Part shown: piece after piece, positions 1 to 11,232 of the stretch
Numbering within the stretch: the first letter of the stretch is position 1
Layout: the number at the start of each line of letters is the position of its first letter
Assembly (NCBI GenBank): GCA_024336345.1
Contig: JANFOG010000009.1
Span: forward strand, 1,798,001-1,862,000
Length of the DNA stretch: 64,000 nucleotides
Direction: 5' to 3'
From: Mariannaea sp. PMI_226
Taxonomy: Eukaryota > Ascomycota > Sordariomycetes > Hypocreales > Nectriaceae
Position numbers and translations under genes: made by a program
The notes under the pieces: generated by a model
Databases searched by the model: none
Told to the model about the DNA's origin: nothing
Seen by the model: only the letters and a program-made list of their open reading frames with translations

Positions 1-356
1 ATTCCTACCTTTCCCTTACCAGCATCAGCAACGAAGCTTTAGCCTGGTTAGGTGACGTGTGAGTGTGCCCGCGTGAACTGGTCACTCAGCCTGAGCCTGC
101 CTAAATATGGGACTTTGGGACTGAGTGATTCTGAGCGATGGACAACCGACATGGAGTGAGGGGAAAAGAATAACAGGGGTGAGGAGGGGCTTGAATGATA
201 AATAGCGGTGGCGTCAACCAGTTCATGCAGGTTGACATTCAAGCTTAACTAGAATTTACCAACAATTGCATTAATTCGATCGTCGAGAGCAGCATCAATT
301 TCGCTTAGACGTCTTTATCACATTTCTCAAAACTCATTACCAGCAAAGGCACAATC
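1..356. other. Intergenic / 5' flank of first gene
   Basis: No convincing gene. The only open frame, a 64-codon frame on the minus strand, has no recognisable domain. The part next to position 357 is probably promoter and 5' UTR of the Gly/His-rich gene. Confidence 0.5.
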
Positions 357-842
357 ATGTGTCTCCCGGGTTTCTTCCGCTCAAGGAAAGAAAAGCCGCA
401 GCCGATGAGCGTGAAAGCGACGGCTCCCCGGCCATTCATTCCCGCTCCCCAAAAAAGACCACAAATACCAGCTACCAAGAGTCACATACCCCCGACTGTC
501 CGGAATAAGAGCAATTATCTTACTGCCGATAACGGCTACTACAGCAATAACGACACCTATCAACGGACTACTGGATATACATATGGATACGGAGGCACAT
601 ACGGCGGAGGCTACGTCGATGATGGCTCAGGACATACTCAAACCGGACATGGACACGGACACGGACACGGGCACGATCACAGCCATAGTCATGGGCATGG
701 GTATGGCAGCGGACACGATAGTGGCCATAGTGGATGGGGAGGAGGAGGAGGTGGAGGGGGAGGAGATTCGGGGGGAGGTGGTGATAGTGGCGGAGGAGGC
801 GGAGGAGGAGATAGTGGTGGTGGCGGAGGCGGCGGTGACTGA
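357..842 (+). CDS. Small Gly/His-rich low-complexity protein
   Basis: This is an uninterrupted frame of 161 codons from an ATG in a favourable context (caatcATG). No known domain is recognised. The first 45 residues are basic and Pro-rich and begin MCLPGFFRSR, which could place a lipid-modified cysteine near the N-terminus. A Tyr/Gly-rich middle follows, then a (GH)n/(SH)n block at about residues 97-120 and a poly-Gly tail broken by Asp and Ser. The GH block could bind Zn, Cu or Ni, but that is inference from composition. The repeat comes from a GGACAC-type hexamer near 651-672, so length may vary between strains. The two other forward frames are also long here because the DNA is low complexity; this frame is preferred for its normal, non-repetitive N-terminus. 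Function is unknown. Confidence 0.55.
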   Translation: MCLPGFFRSRKEKPQPMSVKATAPRPFIPAPQKRPQIPATKSHIPPTVRNKSNYLTADNGYYSNNDTYQRTTGYTYGYGGTYGGGYVDDGSGHTQTGHGHGHGHGHDHSHSHGHGYGSGHDSGHSGWGGGGGGGGGDSGGGGDSGGGGGGGDSGGGGGGGD

Positions 843-2632
843 AGACAAGACCTTGAGCAAAGTGTGTAATTTGAGCGATAGATTTCCTAGTGTCCAAAGC
901 GTTGCGTAAACGCATAATTAATTCGAAATATGTGTTCATGATTCACTTAATCCTCTTTCTATAGTTAAAATCTGACTAATACAATAAGCTCGCTAGGATA
1001 ATGCGCGGCTATGAACTGCAGGCTGAATACAGATTAGTAGGCAATGGACCAAGCGATACTTCCAGTCAGAATTGCGATGCACTTCTACGCAGGAAGAGAC
1101 CTTATAAGGTGGCCATTAGTTCTTCAAGAGGGTCACTGTTTATCACTCAGGCTACTGGGATCGTCTTGGGATGGTATTGTTGTCGGGGGGAGCCTGCGTG
1201 CTCGCGGATGTCGGTCAGACAAGACTATATCTTAGGTGGCTGTGGTCGTCATGATCTCCTGATTGTGTTTCGGCGATGCGTCAGACATTTGCTCCTTCAG
1301 TTGATACCGCGAGGTTACTTTTTGTCAATAGCGCGGTCTCGATTTCAAAAGTGTCATGGCAAGTTACTCCAAGGCAAACCCGCCACTGTCTATCCACTCT
1401 TAGTATCCTGAACGCGTTGCCTTTGCAGAGCATTTCAAAAACAAACATTTCCAGTCAGTCCATCTCTCACCCTCTCCCAGATTCTACACTCAAAAGGGCG
1501 ATTGACACGAATCCTTGGCTTAGAGCTCATGCAATGTCTCGTCACCTTTTGGTAAGATGTTTCGAAAGACCGTCAGCCCCCGCCAATTCGAACTATTTAT
1601 TGATGCTGATGGACAGCTAAAATATCGACGCTTAGCTTCGGCCGTGGTATTTGGGAGTTGAACGTAGCTAGGGTAAATGTTACTGTATCCATGTAATGAA
1701 ACTGCGTTTTCTTGTGGTCGCCTAATTGGCCAGTGATTTGATTCAGTTGGATACTGCGACGCTGGGGATAACTCATTTGGTTAGGCTCGGTTCCAGCTCA
1801 CGTCGAGCTAATGCTGATTATCTCCATTGGGTTACCGTGTACGGGAATGAATAAGGTTTGCGACTGGAGAATGAAATGTTGGGACTGCATATTCGCTCGT
1901 ATCTGCCGGCTAACTGATGTTGATTCCCGGTGTGATACGGTCAATAATCCGGGGTACAGGCAGCAAATCCGTCCGTTTCGGCCTTATGGAAAATTACCTG
2001 CTAGGGGCAACCCTGCTCAGGGAGCCATTGAAGCCATTTACATCGCATGCCGTGACCTACCGACTGCCCGAAGAGGCTGGATACTGGTATACCCAACTTC
2101 ATCGTACTGCTAAGTCTACATCAACACCCAGATATTTGTTTCGAAGTAGTTTTGCATGGCTAGGTGTTGATCGCGTCGTTCTTTTAGCGATACACCAGGT
2201 GGTTCATCTGAGATTGGTAGATGGTTGTTTCAGAATAATTCAAGCTTTGTTGGGAGAGCCATTGGCGTCGTGAGGGGGCGGATTTCCCCGCAAACTGTAT
2301 CAGCACAATATGCGAGTGCTTCAAGAGGTCATGACGAATGCAACAACGAGCTGCAGACTGAAAGTACGTTGACGCAGTTGTGATTCATCAGTGGTAGCAA
2401 AGCTAGGACTTTGCCGTGGCATGAGACTGGACAAATGCAACGAAGGACTGCGGGGTGAGGTTATGTTGACGCGGATCATCGGCCACGGGCGACTGTGTAA
2501 TACGGGCTTCACAATGGCGTGGATATTGACGAATTCGATGGAAACCAGTAAACTGAGGGCACTCTGGCGCATTCACAATTTCCCACGGCGGCATGGTCCG
2601 GATCAAACTTAGGTACGCGATGTAGGTCTAGG
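843..2632. other. Gene-poor stretch
   Basis: Several open frames of 60-136 codons occur on both strands (for example 1001-1411 and 1917-2273 on plus), but none carries a recognisable domain, and I could not join them with plausible introns. The 1917-2273 frame has a coding-like composition and may be an eroded gene fragment. I see no terminal repeats. Confidence 0.4.
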
Positions 2633-2640
2633 TATAAAAG
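2633..2640 (+). promoter_or_regulatory. TATA box candidate of the calpain-like gene
   Basis: TATAAAAG lies about 145 bases upstream of the chosen ATG at 2783, a spacing compatible with a fungal core promoter and a 5' UTR of roughly 100 nt. It is recognised by motif only. Confidence 0.35.
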
Positions 2641-2782
2641 ACGTGAGTAAATCCTCTTCAAACATCTTCCAACAGAGCAGATAGCAATCAAATTCTTCGT
2701 TTGGACACTTGCTCAAGTTGAAGCACTATTCTGATCATTTTATTATCACAACCCAGAAGTTTTGAAAACCTCTTCCTTCAAC

Positions 2783-4363
2783 ATGGGCGATATCCTCCAC
2801 AACTCATCTTCTGACGCGCCCAACGACGGCAAGGTCCTTGCCATCGACCCCTACGCGCTCGTTCAAGCCATTCTTGGCCAAAAGATTGAAAAGCCGTTAT
2901 CTACTGGTTCTGGTGGAATACAGTCTGGATACGATGAGCTTCTCGATCTGAGACTTGAAACTGGGCTGTCCCTGGGTGGAGGAAATCTGAAGCCTGACCA
3001 TCCGCCGAAGGACGTCAGAGTCGGTGCCGTCAATCCGTATGCCCTGGTAGAAGCCATCATGGGCAGAAAGATTGATAAGCATTCGATCAACTCGGCAAAG
3101 ATCTTGTCCAATGTCCTTCAAACTGACTATGATGAGCTCTTTGATATGAAACACGGCTCTGTGCTATTTGCCGGGCTGAAGCTGAACGAGAAAGAGAGGA
3201 AGGCGGAGAAGTTATCTGAGAAGGACATTAAGATCCTGCACGAACGAGACCTGGTAACTCCTGATCTATCTGAAGTTCAGCGACTGCAGGATCTCGAGAA
3301 GATTGGGCTCAAGGACTTGGAGAAGACACGCGTCAAGATGGCCCGCACTCAGAATGGGAAGCTGCTCTTAGTGCTCCATGCTCCTTTGGGCAAGACTCTG
3401 TCCAATCACGAGGTTACAATGTCTGTCAATGAGCTCGTCAGCCCATTCCGGATGCAACATGGTCACTGGGCACCGCCCAACAGCTCGTGGCACGACATGT
3501 ATGACTACTTCTTCCAGAGAGTCAACAGGAACGTCATGAACGACCTCACCATGTATCAGATTACTGAGCAGCAGAGAACTACACACAAATTTGATGATCC
3601 AACCCAAGGTTGTTCCAGCAACAGCTGGCTTATCGCAGCTCTGTTTTCAGTCTTCTGGTCTGATCCCTCTGCAATCAATCGCGCTACCAGAGTCTACCAA
3701 ACTAAAGATGAGAAGAAGCACCTTTCTATCAAGCTCCATGACAAGGGAGGCGACAACAATGCTCGCACTGAGACTGTTGAAGTAAACTACGAAATACCTA
3801 TCAATAACTCTAACAATGAGCCTATGTATTGTCGCTCCAGTGATGGAGTTAACATTTGGCCATCACTGTACGAGAAAGCTTTCGCTAAGTGGATTACTGG
3901 CGGCTCGTCGGAGCATCCTGACATCACCCAGACGCACTGTGGTGATCCGATCAAGGCCATGGCACAGATCAATGGTAAGGACCCCCATTACTACATGACT
4001 GAGCATCACTCTTTCAACGATATGCTGGGATTGGTCCGCTCCAACTGCGTGAACTTCAAGACCATTAATCCAATGGCTGCCTGGACCTACGCCACTGGCG
4101 ATATGTATAGAGGCAGCAACATCGTTGCTAATCACGCCTACTCCATTCTTGGTTACACAATGCTTGGTGACAAGCAATACATTGTTCTACGTAACCCATG
4201 GGGAGTTACTGAGCCTGTTGGCTTGACCAGCAACCCAGGACTCCTCCAACGTGTCGAGCCAGCTTTGTGGCACCCAGCCGCGATGCTTGATGACGGTGGT
4301 CTGTTCGCAATTGAGGCTAAGGCCTTTAAGGTCTGTTTTGCTTGCATTGGTGTCGCAAAATAG
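2783..4363 (+). CDS. Calpain-like C2-family protein, nucleophile Cys replaced by Ser
   Basis: The product is 526 aa. The ATG at 2783 is preferred; upstream in-frame extension would need a TTG start. The C-terminal half is a calpain protease core. The His and Asn of the triad are present, in NHAYSILGY (His451) and LRNPWG (Asn471). At the nucleophile position the usual GDCWF-type motif reads GCSSNSWLIAAL, so Ser281 (codon AGC, 3623-3625) stands where Cys is expected; another Cys lies four residues earlier (Cys277). The protein may therefore be a pseudoprotease or a Ser variant. The first 130 residues hold two copies of a module (PYALVQAILGQKI...YDELLD and PYALVEAIMGRKI...YDELFD). A Lys/Glu-rich, possibly coiled-coil stretch follows at about 130-190. 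No signal peptide is seen, so a cytosolic location is likely. The gene is intronless. The family call is firm; activity is open. Confidence 0.85.
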   Translation: MGDILHNSSSDAPNDGKVLAIDPYALVQAILGQKIEKPLSTGSGGIQSGYDELLDLRLETGLSLGGGNLKPDHPPKDVRVGAVNPYALVEAIMGRKIDKHSINSAKILSNVLQTDYDELFDMKHGSVLFAGLKLNEKERKAEKLSEKDIKILHERDLVTPDLSEVQRLQDLEKIGLKDLEKTRVKMARTQNGKLLLVLHAPLGKTLSNHEVTMSVNELVSPFRMQHGHWAPPNSSWHDMYDYFFQRVNRNVMNDLTMYQITEQQRTTHKFDDPTQGCSSNSWLIAALFSVFWSDPSAINRATRVYQTKDEKKHLSIKLHDKGGDNNARTETVEVNYEIPINNSNNEPMYCRSSDGVNIWPSLYEKAFAKWITGGSSEHPDITQTHCGDPIKAMAQINGKDPHYYMTEHHSFNDMLGLVRSNCVNFKTINPMAAWTYATGDMYRGSNIVANHAYSILGYTMLGDKQYIVLRNPWGVTEPVGLTSNPGLLQRVEPALWHPAAMLDDGGLFAIEAKAFKVCFACIGVAK

Positions 4364-4813
4364 TTTGTTTGTTTTACCAACAGAACAAAAAAAAAAAAAA
4401 AAAAAAGGCTTTCTTGACCCTGTTCGATGGTTTCCTTGCTCTGTCTCCCCGCCGGGTTGCGGTGTCACTCTTTTGTGGATAGCTTTCTTTTGAGTGAGGT
4501 TTGGGTACGAAACTAGGACATATCTAGGTTGACAAATTGACATTATTCAACTGGGAATATTTGTCTCTATGTTTATGCGGTCTTTTTTCTTGCTTGCCGC
4601 ATTCATGATATTTTCTGTGCTACACTCTGGACCAGGTGTATGTCGTCTTACGCTGCTTTATCGAGAAAGTAAATTCATTCTAGTTGTGTAATGCTCAATA
4701 TTTCCAATTTCCACCATCGCTTGGTTTTGAAGCAGGGGTTTTGCCAACAGTTAAGTTGAAATACACATAAGGGTATCAACTCTCGGGCAAATCCCAGCCC
4801 TTTTAGTCTCATT
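4364..4813. other. Intergenic, convergent 3' ends
   Basis: This is the 3' region between the calpain-like gene and the minus-strand dehydrogenase. It begins with the likely 3' UTR of the former, including the poly-A run at 4387-4406. No gene is seen. Confidence 0.5.
4387..4406. repeat. Poly-A homopolymer (20 nt)
   Basis: An uninterrupted A run lies 24 bases after the stop codon of the calpain-like gene. It is probably a length-variable homopolymer in the 3' UTR. Because the upstream gene has no introns, a retrocopy origin is conceivable, but no target-site duplication was found. Confidence 0.8.
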
Positions 4814-5710
4814 TCAATTGCCCATATATCCCCCGTCTACAACAAGTACCTCTCCTGAAACATATTGACTGGCAGAACTACAGAGGAATACAATAGGGCC
4901 AGCGTAGTCAGCAGGAGTCCCCCATCTGCCTGCAGGACAGCAGGCTACTCCGGCATCATATTGTTCAGGGTCCGATCGAAGGTCCGTATTCCTACTTACT
5001 GTATGAGTCAAGCACTACGGCATCACGCTGATAGACTTACATATCTGTAGCCACATATCCGGGCGCAATAGCATTAACTTGAATGTTATGTTTTGCCCAC
5101 TCATTGCTCAAAGCCTTGGTCAACTGAGCCACCGCACCCTTGGATGCGGCATAAGGGGCAATAACGTCCCCACCTCTAAAGCTGTTGATGGAAGCAATGT
5201 TGACAATCTTGCCTGTTCTTCGAGGGATCATATGTCGACCCGCAGCTTGGCAAATAAAAAACAGTGCTTTGACATCGACGTCGAAAACCTATTCCATTGT
5301 AAGCTGGACTGAAGAGAATATGATCCAAGGGTTGGCATTCATACACTGTCCCATTCATGTTCCGTAACTGCTACTGCCTCCGCCCGTTTTAAGATTCCTC
5401 CACAGTTTATTAGAATGTCAATATGCCCACCCATAAGTGATAGAGCTTCCTGAAATACGGGTTCAAAGTCATCTATCTGACTCAAGTCGCATGAGATGAT
5501 TTCCGCCTTGGCGCCCTTTGCCCGAATGGCATCGACAGTTTCAGTATTGCTAACATCTCGCTGCGCAATGCAAACCGCGGCTCCAGCTTCGGCGATGGCT
5601 TCCGCCATTCTGGCGCCAATTCCTCGAGATCCGCCCGTAATAAGGGCATTTTTACCCTTCAGGGAGAAAAGCTCCAGTGCTGGAACCTGGGGGGTATGGT
5701 TAGCTGCCAT
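4814..5710 (-). CDS. SDR oxidoreductase, 2-deoxy-D-gluconate 3-dehydrogenase (KduD)-like
   Basis: Deduced exons on the minus strand are 5710-5345, 5288-5041 and 4991-4814, giving 263 aa. Introns are 56 and 49 nt, with donors GTATGA and GTAAGT. This is a classical short-chain dehydrogenase of the usual length. It has an NAD(P) motif GGSRGIG near residue 27, an NCGG segment replacing NNAG, a catalytic Ser in NIASINS, and YAASK supplying Tyr and Lys. The end (VSGEVLVVDGGYMGN) is typical of KduD/gluconate 5-dehydrogenase-like SDRs, which reduce or oxidise sugar acids in the cytosol. Substrate assignment is only by family resemblance. The start at 5710 gives a normal N-terminus; an in-frame ATG at 5782 would add 24 residues unlike the family. 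No pathway partner is adjacent, although a gluconokinase lies 43 kb away. Confidence 0.85.
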
Positions 5711-6479
5711 TTTGAAGTAAAGTTGCCGATAGAAACCACAAGAATATCTAGAAATGGGAACACACTTGTGTGCAATCTGCATTTAAAGCATCCCATGATT
5801 ATTGCGCGAGGTACCCAACACCTCACAGTGTTCCCTATTAGGAGACTCGGCTTCGTAGGCTGTGGTGATCCGATGGCGGGGTTCTGATGGCGGAGTCGTC
5901 TTGGCCCATGCTCCACATCCGAGTCTTCGTGTCAATTATGACGGACACAGGTTCGGGAACAGATCCGACCCGTAGCTGTCCGAGCTATGGTGGATGAATT
6001 GGCATCTCTGCAGAAAAAAAAAGTTTAACGATGTAGCGTAAATGAATTAAGCTCGTTGTGCCTTGCTTTTACTATCCCCTGCCCATTATTCGGCTCGGTA
6101 ATTCCGATTTGATTGTGCATCTTATCATGTCCAAAGGACCCAAAGCCCAGGTATGCTTATCGCTGATATAGCACTAGTAAGTAGTGAGGCACTTCATATT
6201 GGCCTGGTTAGGTTGTATACCAGTTCAAATGCCATAGCTGATTCATCGATTACTTTGGAAGTCATGGTGCTGGCTCCGTGATGCTAGTCAATTTGTAGGT
6301 ATTGATGTTAGCATTAGAGCAATGGAATGTTAGCAAAAGAAAAGCCGCCATAATATCGCTATGTTGATCTAATTATGCACTTCCACATCATCTTTCATCT
6401 GGTGTGAAGTACGAATTGGTAGAATAAATTCTAACTGTAGCTATGGGAACAGGATTTTTACTTGTTTGCGTAAGACTTG

Positions 6480-6890
6480 AGGCGATGCAATACCACTCAG
6501 AGACTCGGAGGCCTGCTGAATGACGCAAGGCAGACATCAGATCAGGAGATCCAGAACCTCCCACACACTGGCAAACTTCAGCTGACTCCAGGCTACAATT
6601 GCAGCGTGAGCACCCTTGCCATTACCAAAAGGGGTATAGTACAAGCTACCACAAGGCAGAACCCTGAGCGACGCGACATTGTTTTACTGGGCAATAGAGT
6701 GCTGGAACGCACTCAGCTGAAGTTGTGGTTTAACAGGTTGGGCTTCGAGGGGCGAATTTACCAGCAACTCCACGCCTCAATCGGGCGACAGAGAATCCAC
6801 CGTCGCCCAGGTTCAACGGACTTGCATAAGTCTTGCTCGTTGTCGTATCGAATTGTTGTCGACGGGCTTCATCACTAGGGGCTCCAATAA
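6480..6890 (-). pseudogene. Eroded coding fragment, family unknown
   Basis: One minus-strand frame reads like coding sequence (for example LYYTPFGNGKGAHAAIVAW followed by a Leu/Trp-rich helix-like stretch) but carries about four stop codons and has no clear start. I do not recognise the family. It could also be chance, and intron splicing cannot be excluded. Confidence 0.2.
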
Positions 6891-7320
6891 AATGGCCATT
6901 GTGACAGCCAAGACCTCCATCTTTGCAGACGAGTCAACCTTGGCTAAAGTTGAAGACTGCCGGTCACCCTCCATTCCCCTACCGCTCTCCCGTCAAGCCG
7001 TGGGCTGCTGACGTAGACGTGGTAAAGACATATTACACCTATCAATAAATAAACTTACAGGTAGTTACACCTTTCCTATTACCTCTTCCATAATCGCTTC
7101 AGAACTGCCGTTTCATCAGAGCCACGCAGACAATGAGCTTCACCAACATGTGCCTGTCCATCCGGATGCCCTGGTCGAAAAAGCACCAAATGAAAAGTGA
7201 GATGCAGAAAATTCCCAGGATTGTACTTCATTCTCCGACGGAACAAACACTCAGCAGTCCCATTCCGACGAATCTACAACCAAAGCAATCACTTGAATCC
7301 ACTCAAACTTGACGACCACC

Positions 7321-7343
7321 AAAAAAAAAAAAAAAAAAAAAAA
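7321..7343. repeat. Poly-A homopolymer (23 nt)
   Basis: An uninterrupted A run is followed by an A-rich AAAGAAAAGA stretch. It could be the 3' tail of an old retroposed sequence, but no flanking duplication was identified. Confidence 0.75.
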
Positions 7344-8056
7344 GAAAAGACAAAGAGGGAACAAAAAGATCAGTACTCCACAACCGTTGAAGCCAAGGAC
7401 GACCCAGTCGATGAAAAGATATTATTTCAGGAGAACATCATAGTTGAATGTGAGCACAATAGGCCATATTGGAGGGGAAGGCCCTGCCAGCCATACCTAC
7501 GCAACCGTGAATGATATTGCCAATATTGCTATGCACGAGGCATCATTGCATCACCCAGACATCAAGAGTACATGCGACGACAACAATCGACACAGTTGTA
7601 TGCACCACTTCCGAGGCGGAGATCCCGACTACTCCTTAGGTTGCGTTGGTGAATCGCAGCCCCTCAAATCTTGCGGATATTATTCTCAGTCGTTTATTCA
7701 ACCAGATTATCAGCAGCGGAACCTCATATACTCACGGAGGATGCATATCTAATGGCGAGGGAGATTTTTTCTGCTTCTGGAAGTGGAACCCAGAGAAATC
7801 GTGGGCGCGGCGGTTTTAGGAGCAGTGATGGCTGCGCTGGAGGACCAGCAAACTGGTGGATAAGCAGGGAAGAATGCAACATCTCTAATACTATTATTCG
7901 CATTGCATCAAATTTCAGACATTGGGGCTTTGTATATTACAATGCAAAAGATGCACCTACCCTCCCTCCTCTCTGATCTGCCTCCACGCTTCACTATGTG
8001 TCTTCTTAAGTGGAAGCGATTTATAACACCGTGTAATCATTCCCTTCCCCAACCAG

Positions 8057-9478
8057 TTAAGACGATTTTTTGACGTTTGCAAACACGTCACTAAGCCAAC
8101 CCAGAGTCACGTAAGCCTGCTGCTGCTCTGCTCCAATAGCACAATGCTCGCCAGCACCCAACTCAGTCTTAAAGAGATGGTATTCAGACTGATTCCCCAG
8201 AATTCTTGCCATCTCCTCGGGCTGCTCAGGTGCTGTGGTGTCGTCCTGGCCCGAAGCAACAAAGACGGGGCACTTGATCTCTGCCAGGTTAGTTGCGTTG
8301 AGATTGAATTCTCCCATTCGCGAGAACCAGGTATAAGGATCAGTGGTGTTCCAAGCCCACATGCCCTGGTTGATACTCCAGCGAAAGGAAGTGGGAATAT
8401 TCGGCGTGGCCAGCACCTTGTTGACGTAGGCATTGAAGCCAGTCTCGTTTTTGGAGAAGTATAACTCGTCCAGACCAGGAGGGAACTTCTCGATTATTGC
8501 CCTCTGCAGGTTAAGCATGCCATCAATAGCTATCACAGCGGCGAGGCGATGCTCTCGAGTAGCTGCCAGAGGCGCAAGTAGTCCACCAAAGGAGACACCG
8601 ATCAGTGCAACACGGTCAGGGTCAACATCCTTCCTTGTGCGAACATAGTCGACGACTGGGGTGACGGCCTCCCACCACTCTGGGATGAAGCCGATATTTT
8701 GCTCGCGACGTACAGTTGGCTGGCCAGGGCCTTCGTACGTGATGCAATTCCAGCCCCTTTCGATTATTTCGCGACAGGAGCCGTGGTATAGTTCCTCTTG
8801 CGAGCCATCGTATCCCGAGCCGACAATGACAGTAGGTCGACGAGTATTCCTGGAGGGTTTCTGGCTGGGAGGAAATTGGGGATCAGCTGGGAAAAAATAG
8901 GCTGGCACAGTAAAGTCCTTCGCCTGTAACTGGACAAAGGTAGGAGGGCGTGGGAGCAGATTGACGGCCTTTGTGAAGGTGTGGTTTTGTTTATCCCAGA
9001 GCGAGTAGATCCTGGGATCGGAGATGTTGCCATGGAGAAAGAAATCAGCTGCGCGGTAGTACGAAGAGGCCCGGAAGTAGGCCTTACGTGCAGATACAAG
9101 GGCATTCTTCTTCTCTGCGTCCTTAGCCTGTGCCAGAATCTGGTCGGCTAGATAGGTGAACTCTTTATTCCAACTCTCCAGGTTCCCTGGTTCAATCTCG
9201 GCAGCGGCCCTAAGGACCTCGCCAGTAGCCGCGCCTCCTTCATTGGAGAGGGACAGGTATTCGCTGAGGACGAAAGCAAACTCGGAGTCGCTACTCAACT
9301 GATACATGGATGTAGTCGAGTTAGTAATGGTGGCATTTGGCGGGTATGCATGGTTTCCCTTTGCGTTGGCAGTCTGTATCACGGAACGTATCAGCAGCTT
9401 GTCGTCTCCACGTGCGAACGGAATTCATACAGCGAAGTGAGCAAGACTCGCGACCAAGACTTGCTTGGAGAAGAGCAT
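8057..9478 (-). CDS. Secreted alpha/beta-hydrolase (FrsA/Ayg1-like)
   Basis: Two deduced exons on minus, 9478-9431 and 9373-8057, with a 57-nt intron (GTATGA...ATACAG), give 454 aa. The first exon completes a clean signal peptide (MLFSKQVLVASLAHFATANA), so the enzyme should be secreted. The N-terminal third is a helical cap. The C-terminal half is an alpha/beta-hydrolase core with oxyanion segment VGSGYDGSQEE, EGPGQPT, the nucleophile elbow GVSFGG, an acid in SGQDDTTAP and a His in GAGEHCAIG. This layout matches the fungal FrsA/Ayg1/dihydropseudooxynicotine-hydrolase-like group, which cleaves C-C or ester bonds; the substrate cannot be read from sequence. There are several N-glycosylation sequons near the N-terminus. 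It stands alone, with no biosynthetic cluster beside it. Confidence 0.85.
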
Positions 9479-9574
9479 TTTGTGTTGTAGAAGGTTGAGA
9501 TCTGATTCTGTAATCGGGATTGAGGTGAACCATGAAGATATGAGAACCAGTTCATAATGCCGTTACGTCCCTTT

Positions 9575-9582
9575 CTTTTATA
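9575..9582 (-). promoter_or_regulatory. TATA box candidate of the secreted hydrolase
   Basis: GATATAAAAG on the minus strand lies about 100 bases upstream of the ATG at 9478. An almost identical GATATAAAAA sits at similar distance before the carboxylesterase gene at 59 kb. Confidence 0.45.
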
Positions 9583-11232
9583 TCCTCATTTGAAGTAGGA
9601 CGTTCGCGTCTTGTTCCGAGAATGACCTCATCTCGATGACCGTTTGAACAAAGGTTTTCCATCGACATGAATCACGTGTTCCTCAGCTTCCGTCCTCCGA
9701 GTGAGAAGACCAATATAAAAGCCCAAATGTCTCTTGTTCAAATCGCACGGATTGTCTAACATCCGTCGTCCGAGTGGTCAGGTTGATATCATCATGTTTC
9801 CTATTCGAATGGGCTACCCGAACCAGTATAGCGGAGAGGGCGGAGAAGGCGGAGCTAGCAATTTGGGCTTACATGTCGGATGGGGAGCTGCACGCCACTG
9901 GAGATCCCCCTCCCGGTGCCAATTGAATGGTGGTAGATCCCGCTTTTAGCGACGAGATTGCCGACTTGGCAATGCATCAACAGCACAAACAACCCTGGTT
10001 CGAATTGGACGCTAAATGGGTTATAGCGCATTTCGGGAAGAGCGGCAGTCAGAGCGTGATGCGAGGCCGCCGGCACAGGCACATTCTGCATGAATGGCTA
10101 CGGGCAATTGAAGTTTGCTGGAAATAATGGCGCTTTCATATGTTTACTATGTATCAGGTCAATGACGATACTCGACGGCCATGTTGACTGTGAACCACCC
10201 AATAATGTGAATTTGGGGCGATTTTTCTCCTTCAACGCAATGCTCCAACTTCACAAAATCTCACGTATTCATACAGGGAACAATAAAGGTCACTCTGCTG
10301 CGCCCTGGCCCCCCCAATAAAAAAAAACAATGCAGAAGAACGAAAAATGCAGAACCGCAGATGCTATAAGTGACCTAGTAATGCAAGATTTCCTACCTAC
10401 GATACCAAGTTATAGTTGGATGTGGCTTACTTTCTTAAACGGCGATACCCCTTCTCCTCCGTCAGATCTCACAATCATGAGCTCATAGAAGTCCCACAAC
10501 TCCGCGGGTAGCTATAAACTTACTGTACCGCTTACTACGGTCAGTCCTGACACCCACTGAAAGATTAACCGTTGGTGGGAATTTAGAGGGATGACATGCC
10601 CAAATCTGCGACTTCAAACCACAATAGAATAGAATGTTGATTTTGCCTATTCGGGAATGGAAATGAGCATTCGCAGTCAATAAATACGTAGCTGTTGTTG
10701 CCGTTTGCCTTAGGCTCCTTCACGTCCGACATCGCTCTCAAGCTGCGTAGTTCAGAGTGGCTGATCGTATGCATCTCTATCCAAGTACATCAAAGCCATC
10801 TTGTTGCCGACACGTGTCTGTAGACCGCGGTATGCTCGTCGAATATGCCTCTCGAATATGCATAACAATGAGAATCTAGGAAACTTCCCAAGTCTCATCC
10901 ACGGACATCACCGACGTACAGCGCCAAATAGGCATCAAATGTCTGGGCCTCGCCTCAGCCATTGACGTAAAGATGCTGTAGTAGAAGTCATACCAAGCAA
11001 CAACAGGGAGAAGCGGCACTCATGATTAAAAAGGTTTCTTCTCTTTGAGTAATTTGTACATCGTTGCCATGGCATTATGACAAGGATGGCATTTCCTTGT
11101 ATTACTTTACTTTTAAATATTAAATGATGACATCCATGGTCTACATGGCTTCGATTAAGCATCTCATAATGAACAGAGAATTACTGCATCCGGGATTTCT
11201 TGCGTGAACCCGAATCAAAAAGTACACCGCAC
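9583..11232. other. Gene-poor stretch
   Basis: No intact gene. A coding-like fragment is described separately at 9785-10127. The rest shows only short frames without recognisable domains. Confidence 0.4.
9785..10127 (+). pseudogene. Broken short coding fragment, unknown
   Basis: A plus-strand frame reads through an Ala/Glu-rich helix (AERAEKAELAIWAYMSDGEL), meets one TGA stop, then continues as an acidic-to-basic segment (DEIADLAMHQQHKQPWFELD) to position 10127. The composition is protein-like, but there is no start codon in frame before it and no family is recognised. It may be a gene remnant. Confidence 0.2.

Larger units (their letters stand above)
5711..8056. other. Gene-poor stretch with eroded coding fragments
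   Basis: No intact gene. The minus strand near 6480-6890 and the plus strand near 7440-7980 show coding-like peptide fragments broken by stops. A 23-nt poly-A run lies at 7321-7343. No inverted terminal repeats or transposase motif were seen. Confidence 0.4.

Noticed and set aside
568..939. Long open frames on the other strands over the Gly/His-rich gene
   Set aside because: They arise from low-complexity GGA/CAC repeats; the 357-842 frame alone has a normal non-repetitive N-terminus.
5711..8056. Possible transposon remnant
   Set aside because: No terminal repeats, target duplications or transposase/RT motifs were found despite the poly-A run and eroded frames.
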